Assembly: GCA_002359315.1 (NCBI GenBank)
Contig: DEMS01000013.1
Coordinates: forward strand, 62,001 to 126,000
Reading direction: 5' to 3'
Origin: Bacteroidetes bacterium UBA2664
GTDB taxonomy: Bacteria > Bacteroidota > Rhodothermia > Balneolales > Balneolaceae
Length of the DNA stretch: 64,000 nt
In this document: in pieces, positions 1 through 6,746 of the stretch
Numbering within the stretch: the stretch's first letter is position 1
Layout of the letters: every line of letters starts with the position of its first letter
Translations under genes and position numbers: made by a program
Notes under the pieces: generated by a model
The model's database searches: none
The model's input: only the letters and a program-made list of their open reading frames with translations
Told to the model about the DNA's origin: nothing

Positions 1-1722
1 TATGCCATGGCTGCCGCAGCGCTGCTCTCTGTTACACTGGTACCGGTATTAATGGGCTACTTGATTCGTGGAAAAATTCAACCGGAGCATAAGAATCCAA
101 TTACCCGGTTTCTTATCTGGATTTATCGTCCAGTGATCAATTTTGTCCTACGTTTCAAGTGGACTACTGTTTTTGCCTCTGTTGTCATTCTTGGGCTCAC
201 GATAATTCCTCTGAATCGTCTTGGCTCTGAGTTTATGCCTCCCATCGAGGAAGGTGACCTTCTCTACATGCCTACAACAGATCCCGGAATCAGTATTACC
301 AAAGCCAAGGAGCTGTTACAACAGACCGATAAAATTATAGCCACCTTTCCTGAAGTAGAATCGGTGTTTGGCAAAGCAGGACGAGCACAAACTTCAACCG
401 ATCCGGCACCACTGTCGATGTTTGAAACCATTATCCAGTTAAAACCTGAGGATGAGTGGCGTGAGGGTATGACTATCGACAAGTTAAAGCAAGAGATGGA
501 TGCAGCTATCAAAATACCGGGACTTACCAACGCCTGGACCATGCCGATCAAGACACGAATAGATATGTTGTCTACAGGAATAAAAACACCGATTGGCATA
601 AAAGTAACCGGGCCAGATCTTCAAACGCTATCCGATCTCAGTTCGGACATAGCCTCGGTAGTACGAGATGTCCCAGGAACCTTGAGTGTCTTCGCTGACA
701 AGACCACGGGTGGTAATTACCTGGACTTCAATATCGACCGTAAAGAAGCTGCCCGGTATGGACTTACGACCGGTGATGTACAAGATGTAATCCAATCTGC
801 CATCGGTGGTATGAACGTAACAGAAACTGTGGAAGGACTCGAACGCTATCCGGTCAACGTACGGTATGCCCGGGAGACCCGTGAAAACCTGACGGATCTT
901 GGACGGGTGTTAATCCCCACTCCTTCCGGTGCTCAAATACCCATTGAATACGTAGCCGACCTGCAGATCCGCAAAGACGCACCTGTGATTAAAACCGAGA
1001 ATGCCCGCTATTCCAGCTGGATTTATGTGGACTTAACTACTTCTGATCTCGGAAACTATGTAAACCAAGCCCGACAAACCGTGGAAGAACGACTGGACAT
1101 GCCTTCCGGGTATAGCCTAACCTGGAGTGGGCAATATGAATACATGGAGCGAGCTAAAAAACGCCTACAAGTAGTAGTACCGATCACTTTGCTGATCATC
1201 TTTCTGTTACTCTACTTCAACTTCAAGAATCTCCAGGAGAGTTTGATCGTTTTGCTAACGCTCCCGTTCTCTTTGGTCGGCTCGTTCTGGCTACTGTATA
1301 TCCTGGGGTATAACCTGAGTGTGGCTGTGGGTGTTGGTGCCATTGCATTGGCAGGAGTAGCTGCTGAACTTGGCGTGGTTATGCTTACCTATCTCGACAA
1401 TGCTTACAACGAACGCAAATATAATGACAAAATGAACAACCTTGAAGACCTTAAGCATGCTGTTATGGAAGGCTCAGCCCAACGTATACGGCCGATATTT
1501 ATGACCGTCTTTTCTACCACCGGCGGGCTGCTACCTATAATGTGGGGTATAGGAACTGGTGCAGCTGTAATGAAGCGTATTGCTGCACCTATGGTTGGAG
1601 GTATGGTTACTGCAACCATACTCAGCTTAGTTGTACTCCCAGTGGTGTACTACCTCTGGAAGAGTCGAGAAGTGAAACAACTGACAAAAACAACGGGCGA
1701 AGATCAACAATTAACTAATTGA
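1..1722 (+). CDS. cusA: CusA-type copper/silver RND efflux pump, C-terminal part
   Basis: This inner-membrane proton-driven pump would export Cu(I)/Ag(I) as part of a CusCBA tripartite complex. The gene runs in frame from the first base, so its start lies upstream of the window; about 573 residues of a protein usually near 1040 are present. The sequence aligns closely with my recollection of E. coli CusA. The three methionines that bind Cu(I) there (Met573, 623, 672) are all present with exact 50 and 49 residue spacing, in LLYMPTT, PAPLSMFET and RIDMLSTG. The relay glutamate (Glu939) is kept in GVAAELGVV. However, the position of relay Lys984 is isoleucine (RIRPIFMT, codon 1495-1497). Several C-terminal membrane helices are evident. 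It is followed by the PII-like gene. Confidence 0.95.
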   Translation, partial: YAMAAAALLSVTLVPVLMGYLIRGKIQPEHKNPITRFLIWIYRPVINFVLRFKWTTVFASVVILGLTIIPLNRLGSEFMPPIEEGDLLYMPTTDPGISITKAKELLQQTDKIIATFPEVESVFGKAGRAQTSTDPAPLSMFETIIQLKPEDEWREGMTIDKLKQEMDAAIKIPGLTNAWTMPIKTRIDMLSTGIKTPIGIKVTGPDLQTLSDLSSDIASVVRDVPGTLSVFADKTTGGNYLDFNIDRKEAARYGLTTGDVQDVIQSAIGGMNVTETVEGLERYPVNVRYARETRENLTDLGRVLIPTPSGAQIPIEYVADLQIRKDAPVIKTENARYSSWIYVDLTTSDLGNYVNQARQTVEERLDMPSGYSLTWSGQYEYMERAKKRLQVVVPITLLIIFLLLYFNFKNLQESLIVLLTLPFSLVGSFWLLYILGYNLSVAVGVGAIALAGVAAELGVVMLTYLDNAYNERKYNDKMNNLEDLKHAVMEGSAQRIRPIFMTVFSTTGGLLPIMWGIGTGAAVMKRIAAPMVGGMVTATILSLVVLPVVYYLWKSREVKQLTKTTGEDQQLTN

Positions 1723-1737
1723 CAAACAGAAATAAGA

Positions 1738-1764
1738 TCTGGCAGGTTTTTCAAACTTGCCAGA
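1738..1764 (+). other. Hairpin between cusA and the PII-like gene
   Basis: TCTGGCAGG at 1738-1746 pairs with CTTGCCAGA at 1756-1764 with one G-T wobble, leaving a 9-base loop. No T-run follows, so it is not a standard intrinsic terminator. It may stabilise or partially attenuate the cus transcript before the PII-like gene. This is seen in sequence only; its function is unknown. Confidence 0.4.
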
Positions 1765-1786
1765 CCTAACAAAAAAGGTAATAAGT

Positions 1787-2152
1787 ATGAATGAAGTCAA
1801 AGCATTTATTCGCAAACGAAAAGCAGAACAAGTCATTGACGGGCTGGAAGCGCAAGGTTTCTGCTGCATGACACTAATCGATGTAATGGGACTGGGTCGA
1901 ATGTCGGACCCGGAAAAAGCCCAGCTTTCAGTCAGCATTGCTGAACGATTTACTAACATTGTTAAACTCGTGGTGGTGTGTAGTGAAAAAGATACCGAGC
2001 GGGTAGTCGAAATCATTCGAAACAAGGGTCGCAGTGGACAGCCCGGGGATGGAATTATATATGTGACTCCGGTTAGTAAATCTGTTCATATTAGATCAGG
2101 AGACTCGGGTAGTGACTTCTTACAACATGAACGACGTAACCCTACCTCTTAA
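1787..2152 (+). CDS. PII-like signalling protein of the metal-efflux-associated group
   Basis: This 121-residue protein has the small ferredoxin-like PII fold signature, starting MNEVKAFIRKRKAEQVIDGL and continuing with CCMTLIDVMGLG and a conserved GDGIIYVTPV segment near the C terminus. A PII subgroup that lacks the usual uridylylation context and is encoded next to cusABC genes has been described (PII-NG), and the position directly after cusA fits it. The ATG at 1787 is preferred to one 30 bases upstream because the PII fold begins there and a purine-rich AAAAAAGGT lies before it. It probably modulates or senses something for the efflux system; the ligand is unknown. It ends 17 bases before the DUF411 gene, so the two are probably co-transcribed. 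Confidence 0.85.
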   Translation: MNEVKAFIRKRKAEQVIDGLEAQGFCCMTLIDVMGLGRMSDPEKAQLSVSIAERFTNIVKLVVVCSEKDTERVVEIIRNKGRSGQPGDGIIYVTPVSKSVHIRSGDSGSDFLQHERRNPTS

Positions 2153-2169
2153 CAAAGATTTAAAGACTC

Positions 2170-2652
2170 ATGAAGAAGTATAAAAAACCAATTCTTTATC
2201 TAAGTATTATCATCATTTCAGGTATTACAATATGGGCTTTCGCTAAAAAGTATAATCGGATTTCTGAGTCTATTAATTCGGATCTTCCTGAAGTAGTCAT
2301 GTACAAGAATCCACAATGTACTTGTTGTGATAGATGGGCAAGTTATCTTAGAAAACAGGGTTATCCAGTATCAGTGACCGTTTCAAGTGAAATGATATCA
2401 ATTAAAGAAACGAATAATGTTCCTTTAAATCTTGCATCCTGCCATACTGCTTTTATCGACGACTATGTTGTTGAAGGCCATGTACCTGTAGAAGATATCA
2501 ATAGAATGCTCAAAGAACGACCTGATGCTATAGGGATCGCTGCACCTGGTATGCCGGCAGCCTCACCTGGAATGGACATAGAAACAAATGATTCATACGA
2601 GGTCAGACTTTTCGATAATGAAGGCAATTCAATTTTATATGCGACCCATTAA
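2170..2652 (+). CDS. DUF411 metal-binding protein, membrane anchored
   Basis: This is a 160-residue protein with an N-terminal hydrophobic segment (about residues 7-25) that probably anchors it in the inner membrane facing the periplasm. The DUF411 domain follows: a thioredoxin-like start VVMYKNPQCTCCDRW with Cys50, Cys52 and Cys53, then SCHTA with Cys91 and His92, EGHVP, and GMPAASPGM near the end. DUF411 proteins are recurrent members of copper and silver resistance loci and are thought to bind the metal. Location between a CusA/PII pair and a metal-sensor-like regulator supports a periplasmic copper-handling role. A strong terminator follows. Confidence 0.88.
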   Translation: MKKYKKPILYLSIIIISGITIWAFAKKYNRISESINSDLPEVVMYKNPQCTCCDRWASYLRKQGYPVSVTVSSEMISIKETNNVPLNLASCHTAFIDDYVVEGHVPVEDINRMLKERPDAIGIAAPGMPAASPGMDIETNDSYEVRLFDNEGNSILYATH

Positions 2653-2665
2653 CTTAGTTAAAACG

Positions 2666-2723
2666 CATTTACCGGTAAGAAAGGGAGCTTTTCTATGCAA
2701 TGCTCCTAACCGGTAAATGTTTT
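2666..2723 (+). terminator. Branched intrinsic terminator after the DUF411 gene
   Basis: An 11-bp perfect outer stem (CATTTACCGGT at 2666-2676 with ACCGGTAAATG at 2709-2719) encloses a second small stem (GGAGC at 2684-2688 with GCTCC at 2702-2706) and is followed by TTTT. It would end the cus-PII-DUF411 transcript and leaves the downstream regulator as its own unit. Confidence 0.7.
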
Positions 2724-2826
2724 ACAAGGTGATTTTTTTGATAGACAAAACCTATTTATGGTAATTTAAGCCTGATTTAAGCTCCTGTCTTTATATTTAA
2801 TAGAGCAAAAATATAATGGTGTAAAT

Positions 2827-3408
2827 ATGAAAAATACTGTCACTACTATTTACATAAAAAACATGGTTTGTCCGAGTTGCTTGTTAATTATTAAAAATAT
2901 TTTTAAGCATGAAGATATTATAGTGGAAAGTATTGACTGGGATAAAGCTGCGGTCAAGGTTGATAAATTACCCCAGCCATACCCTGAGAAAGTAGAAAAA
3001 GCTATTGAACCTTACGGATTCAAAATTATCTCTTCATACAACGAAAAGGTGTCAGAGCAAATAAAAATCACTCTAATCAAATGGATTTATTTTAGTGAAG
3101 AAATCGTGGACAATGCACGTCTCAAAGAACTATTGGAGTCAAAATTCCAAACTAAATATTTAGTTTTAGACCCGCTCTTTAAAAAAATAAATGGGTATAA
3201 CATACAAGATTATTTCGATCTATTAAGACTAGAGCGTTTTAAAGAATTACTTAGCTATAATGAAAATTCATTTACAGAGATATCTTTGAGCTTGGGTTTC
3301 AACGACTTTGAAGAAATTCAGCATTTAGTCAGGACTAATTTAAATTGTTCAATTAGTAAATTTAAAAAGACTAGCTTCTATCACCGAAAACCAATTGATC
3401 ACCTCTAA
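2827..3408 (+). CDS. HMA-like domain fused to AraC-type helix-turn-helix, candidate metal regulator
   Basis: This 193-residue protein begins with a heavy-metal-associated-like domain: NMVCPSC places a CxxC pair at Cys15 and Cys18, and a ferredoxin-like beta-alpha-beta pattern runs to about residue 70. The C-terminal half (about 125-185) resembles an AraC/XylS DNA-binding domain, with LRLERFKELLSYNENSFTEI followed by SLGFNDFEEIQHLVR. The length is far shorter than classical AraC regulators (about 290), because the usual ligand domain is replaced by the metal-binding module. Being next to copper resistance genes, it is probably their metal-responsive activator or repressor; this is inferred. 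The start at 2827 follows a weak ribosome-binding region. Confidence 0.75.
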   Translation: MKNTVTTIYIKNMVCPSCLLIIKNIFKHEDIIVESIDWDKAAVKVDKLPQPYPEKVEKAIEPYGFKIISSYNEKVSEQIKITLIKWIYFSEEIVDNARLKELLESKFQTKYLVLDPLFKKINGYNIQDYFDLLRLERFKELLSYNENSFTEISLSLGFNDFEEIQHLVRTNLNCSISKFKKTSFYHRKPIDHL

Positions 3409-3452
3409 ATAATTCATTACCTAATATCTGAACAAATAGAATCTACTTTGGG

Positions 3453-4625
3453 TCAAATTGAGTCCATTTTGTCTTTTAAAAGCTTTACCGTTAAATGAGT
3501 GTACTTTTCAGTCACCTTTTGACTCGAGTGACCTGCCATATAGCTTGCCTCAGCCGTATGAAAACCTTTTTCAATCCAGGTAGTTACGGCTTGGTGTCGC
3601 ATACCGTGTAAAGTACGAGAGGTTGGAATTCCAGCTTCCTTACAATAGCGCTTAAATTCCCGATACACTCTCATCCCACGAACCGGTTGGCCTTTTGTAT
3701 TTCCACCCGTGTAAATAAACACATAGTCACTGGGGCTTATCTTACCACGAATCTTTAAATACGCATCCAGTTCCTTTTTTAATTCATTGATGATTGGAAT
3801 CAGCCGTTCTTTTCGGCCTTTGGTGGGTGGTAGTGATATGTAGCTTAGCTCTCCATTTTCATAGATCAGATTTTCACCCTTCAATCCGGAGTAGGATAAT
3901 TCTGGATCATAAGCCGCTTCATGTTTTCGGAGTCCACCATAGAAGTACAAAGACACAATAGGCTTGAACCAATGTTGAACCAAATTAGGGTCAAATTCGG
4001 GCAAGTCTTTCTTTCTGGATAACTCTTCATCGAATTTCTTATAAAGAATTCCAAGTTCTTCCTCAGAAATCATTTTAGGCCGGGTATTTTCTCTAATTCG
4101 GGGCAGATCTTCTTTTAGCATAGTGAAATAATCTTTCTCCACAATGTTCTTTTTCAGCAGAAACTTCCACCAAGATCGAAAATGCCGGAAATAGTAGTGC
4201 CTTGTAGCTGAAGTAATACCTTTTTTGAAAATCACATTCTCAAAATGGTAGCTTAGCACATTGGTTGGGTGTACATCCGATAACTCATTTAATTCCACAA
4301 AATGATCTAAAGCTCGCTGGTAGGCTCCAATCGTTGCCGGAGAGAGGTGGTTTTTTGATTTATAGAAAAGCTCAATAGATTCGCTCACCGTGTTGCAGTC
4401 AGTAGTTTCATCACTGGTATTCCTTTGCAAAACCTTCTTGGGATTGAATCCTTTGGAGAAGGGATTGATCTTGCCTAACGAATCCAGTTTTTCGAGTTCG
4501 GTTACCATTTTCTGAGCAACATCCTTGTGTCGGGTGCCCAATGATTTTCGAACATTTTTTTTACCCAGTTCTTCAGAGTAAAAATTTACATAGTAGTATT
4601 TACCGCGCTTGATAAGAAATGCCAT
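3453..4625 (-). CDS. Tyrosine recombinase/integrase
   Basis: This 390-residue site-specific recombinase would integrate and excise the island at the adjacent tRNA. Residues 1-60 form a small basic N-terminal domain, about 80-180 the SAM-like core-binding domain, and 220-390 the catalytic domain. The catalytic set is complete: Arg233 (GGLRKHEA), Lys269 (PPTKGRKERLIP), His340 and Arg343 (LHGMRHQA), His366 (MAGHSS) and Tyr375 (EKYTHL). It is transcribed away from the tRNA and preceded by two striking DNA motifs (12-bp tandem repeats at 4703-4726 and a palindrome at 4744-4759). It appears intact, so the element may still be mobile. Confidence 0.95.
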   Translation of the reverse strand: MAFLIKRGKYYYVNFYSEELGKKNVRKSLGTRHKDVAQKMVTELEKLDSLGKINPFSKGFNPKKVLQRNTSDETTDCNTVSESIELFYKSKNHLSPATIGAYQRALDHFVELNELSDVHPTNVLSYHFENVIFKKGITSATRHYYFRHFRSWWKFLLKKNIVEKDYFTMLKEDLPRIRENTRPKMISEEELGILYKKFDEELSRKKDLPEFDPNLVQHWFKPIVSLYFYGGLRKHEAAYDPELSYSGLKGENLIYENGELSYISLPPTKGRKERLIPIINELKKELDAYLKIRGKISPSDYVFIYTGGNTKGQPVRGMRVYREFKRYCKEAGIPTSRTLHGMRHQAVTTWIEKGFHTAEASYMAGHSSQKVTEKYTHLTVKLLKDKMDSI

Positions 4626-4702
4626 AGTAGGAGCCTTCTGAATTAAAGTTCGGTAAGCGAACTCTAAATTCAGCAGCCTTTGCGAACGGCCATCCCAAAA
4701 TT

Positions 4703-4726
4703 GTACATAGTAGTGTACATAGTAGT
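4703..4726. repeat. Perfect 12-bp tandem repeat upstream of the integrase
   Basis: GTACATAGTAGT occurs twice back to back. A related ACATAGTAGT also appears inside the 5' end of the integrase gene near 4589. Direct repeats in this position are typical of integrase or excisionase arm-binding sites, which is a reasonable but untested reading. Confidence 0.7.
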
Positions 4727-4743
4727 TGGGAATGTAGGGGAAT

Positions 4744-4759
4744 GAAAGTGTACACTTTC
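4744..4759. promoter_or_regulatory. 16-bp perfect palindrome, probable operator
   Basis: GAAAGTGTACACTTTC is a perfect palindrome between the tRNA and the integrase gene, about 120 bases upstream of the integrase start. Its size and symmetry fit a dimeric repressor site controlling integrase expression or excision. The cognate regulator is not identified. A shorter inverted repeat, CTTAC-5-GTAAG, lies at 4775-4789. Confidence 0.5.
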
Positions 4760-4820
4760 GTTCCTTTGTGTTCGCTTACTTAGTGTAAGTAATTAGGCTT
4801 TTTTTTTGGCTTGGAAGGGA

Positions 4821-4848
4821 ATTGAGAGGGTTTTTACACCCTCTCAAT
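4821..4848 (-). terminator. Perfect 10-bp hairpin just after the tRNA 3' end
   Basis: ATTGAGAGGG at 4821-4830 pairs exactly with CCCTCTCAAT at 4839-4848 around an 8-base loop. Reading on the minus strand it starts 5 bases after the tRNA ends, but it has no downstream T-run, so it may be a processing or weak termination structure. Confidence 0.45.
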
Positions 4849-4853
4849 AATTG

Positions 4854-4927
4854 TGGGCCCGGCAGGACTTGAACCTGCGACCAATCGATTATGAGTCGAC
4901 TGCTCTGACCAACTGAGCTACGGGCCC
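4854..4927 (-). tRNA. tRNA with CAT anticodon (tRNA-Met, or tRNA-Ile read with lysidine)
   Basis: A full cloverleaf is visible on the minus strand. The acceptor stem GGGCCCG (4921-4927) pairs with CGGGCCC (4855-4861), the D arm begins TAGCTCAGTTGG, the anticodon loop is CTCATAA with CAT, and the T arm contains GGTTCAAGTCC. The discriminator base is A and CCA is not encoded. Elongator Met and lysidine-modified Ile2 tRNAs share this anticodon, and I cannot separate them safely here. Its 3' part is the probable integration target of the neighbouring integrase. Confidence 0.93.
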
Positions 4928-5171
4928 TTTCTTCTAATAGATAGGATAAATTTTCAATCTCCCAATCGAGAGACTCCAAAGATAAAAATATCACCACTCA
5001 GAAACGAACAAAATTTAGTGAAGATTTTATATTTGAGTTTCAAATTCAATTTTAGAGTGTATTAGATTTAATCTTCACGTTACCGTACTTTTAAAAAAGT
5101 AGAAGACATGATTTAATATTGGCATCAATTTTAATGTCTATTTTATAAAAACAATCAGTGAGTAAAAATTC
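4928..5171. other. AT-rich intergenic region between tRNA and phosphohexomutase
   Basis: This stretch holds the divergent promoters for the tRNA (minus strand) and the phosphohexomutase gene (plus strand). I see no gene, strong hairpin or repeat in it. Confidence 0.6.
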
Positions 5172-6590
5172 ATGAGTTTAATAAAATTCGGGACTGACGG
5201 CTGGCGGGCGGTTATCGCAGAAGGGTATACCTTTGACAATCTAAATAGAGTCACACAAGCCACGGCCCGGTGGATTCTGGATGAGAAAATCACATCAAAT
5301 GGCGTAGTGATTGGATATGATACCCGTTTTTTGAGCCGTGAATTTGCCCAACATTCGGCAGAAGTATTTGCTGTATTGGGTATTCCGGTTCGCATCTCGA
5401 ACTCATTTGTCCCGACACCCGCAATCAGCTGGGCGGCCAAGCATTATGAAGCACTTGGAATTGTGATCACAGCCAGTCATAACCCACCTGAGTATAATGG
5501 TTTCAAGATCAAAGCACCGTTTGGGGGGTCGGCATCCCCGGAACAGATAGCTGGTGTAGAGGAAAAATTAACCACGATTAAGGGGCCGATTCAAGGATTG
5601 TCGTTTGATAAGGGGTTAAAAACCGGGGTGATCCGGGAGCTGGATTTACGATCAGGATATTTGGATCTCATCGCTAAAAGTATCAATATCAACAAGATAA
5701 AAGAGAGTGGAATCAAAATTGCACATAACCCTATGTATGGTACCGCAATAGGTACAATAAAGGATCTGATGGGGGATATGGTCGTTGAGTGCAATAATCA
5801 TCGGGATGCTCTATTTGGGGGCACCGCACCCGAACCGATTGAAAGGAATTTAGAACAGTTTCCAAAATTTGTTCTCGATCATCAGTGTGCTATTGGAATT
5901 GCCAATGATGGCGATGCCGATCGCATTGCGATGGTCGATGAAAAGGGTAATTTTGTAGACTCCCACAAAATGTTGAGCCTGCTCGCAAAATATCTTCACA
6001 AGAAAAAAAGACTGACCGGCGCGATCGTAAAAACGTTTTCAACGACCCATATGCTCAATAAACAGGCGGCTGATTATGGGCTCTCGCTTATTGAGACGCC
6101 AATTGGCTTCAAATATATTGCAGAGAAGATGATTCGGGAAGACATTCTGGTGGGCGGAGAAGAATCAGGCGGACTGGCTGCAAAAGGACACCTTCCGGAG
6201 CGGGACGGTATCTATATTGGACTTCTTATCACGGAGATGATAGTGGAGACCGAAAAATCTCTCAGTGAACTGGTACAGGAATTATTTGATGAATACGGAC
6301 CACACAATTATTATCGTGTTGATTTGCATACCGAAGAGAGGAAGAAATTAGCGATGTCTGCCTACTGTAAAGCAAAAAAACTGACCTCTATCGCAGGGAA
6401 CAAAGTAGTATCCTGGGATTTTAAAGACGGAGTAAAGCATATACTGGAAGATGGATCATGGCTTTTGGTTCGGCAATCAGGAACGGAACCGGTTCTGCGA
6501 ATCTACGCTGAAGCCGATCAAAAAGAGAAGGCAATCGCACTGGTTGAAGATACTTGCAGCTGGGTGGATAATCCTGAGATTTTACAGTGA
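5172..6590 (+). CDS. Phosphoglucomutase/phosphomannomutase (alpha-D-phosphohexomutase)
   Basis: This 472-residue cytoplasmic enzyme interconverts hexose 1- and 6-phosphates and supplies sugar nucleotides for polysaccharides. The four-domain family pattern is clear: FGTDGWRAVIAEGYTFDNL at the start, the phosphoserine loop TASHNPPEYNG with Ser102, the magnesium loop NDGDADRIAM with Asp246, Asp248 and Asp250, the sugar-binding loop GGEESGGL, and the phosphate-binding RQSGTEPVLRIYAE in the last domain. Length is normal for the family. It stands alone. Which hexose it prefers (glucose, mannose or both) cannot be decided from the sequence. Confidence 0.92.
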   Translation: MSLIKFGTDGWRAVIAEGYTFDNLNRVTQATARWILDEKITSNGVVIGYDTRFLSREFAQHSAEVFAVLGIPVRISNSFVPTPAISWAAKHYEALGIVITASHNPPEYNGFKIKAPFGGSASPEQIAGVEEKLTTIKGPIQGLSFDKGLKTGVIRELDLRSGYLDLIAKSININKIKESGIKIAHNPMYGTAIGTIKDLMGDMVVECNNHRDALFGGTAPEPIERNLEQFPKFVLDHQCAIGIANDGDADRIAMVDEKGNFVDSHKMLSLLAKYLHKKKRLTGAIVKTFSTTHMLNKQAADYGLSLIETPIGFKYIAEKMIREDILVGGEESGGLAAKGHLPERDGIYIGLLITEMIVETEKSLSELVQELFDEYGPHNYYRVDLHTEERKKLAMSAYCKAKKLTSIAGNKVVSWDFKDGVKHILEDGSWLLVRQSGTEPVLRIYAEADQKEKAIALVEDTCSWVDNPEILQ

Positions 6591-6746
6591 ATAGTAAAAT
6601 TTTAAGTATCATTGTGATTGGATTTCAGAATGTCCAAATCTTAAAAAAGTTGATAATTTTACTTTCAGAATTACCTTCCCGTGAAGGGATCCGGAATTCA
6701 AATACCACATAAAGACTTTTTAAAACTAAAAAGAAGAGATATTTAT

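Larger units (their letters stand above)
1..4927. mobile_element. Right end of a tRNA-integrated metal-resistance genomic island
   Basis: A tyrosine integrase (3453-4625) lies immediately inside the 3' end of a tRNA (4854-4927, minus strand), so an element integrated there would extend to lower coordinates. The genes on that side are an accessory copper/silver resistance set (CusA, PII-like, DUF411, HMA-AraC), and the genes beyond the tRNA are housekeeping. The left end and second att site lie outside the window, so the extent is inferred. The boundary within the tRNA gene is expected from the family's integration mode and was not observed as a direct repeat. Confidence 0.6.

Noticed and set aside
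6681..6746. An upstream GTG start adding 22 residues to the DPP-IV gene
   Set aside because: It lacks a ribosome-binding site and the added residues are not needed for the signal peptide; the ATG at 6747 has AAGAAGAGA before it.
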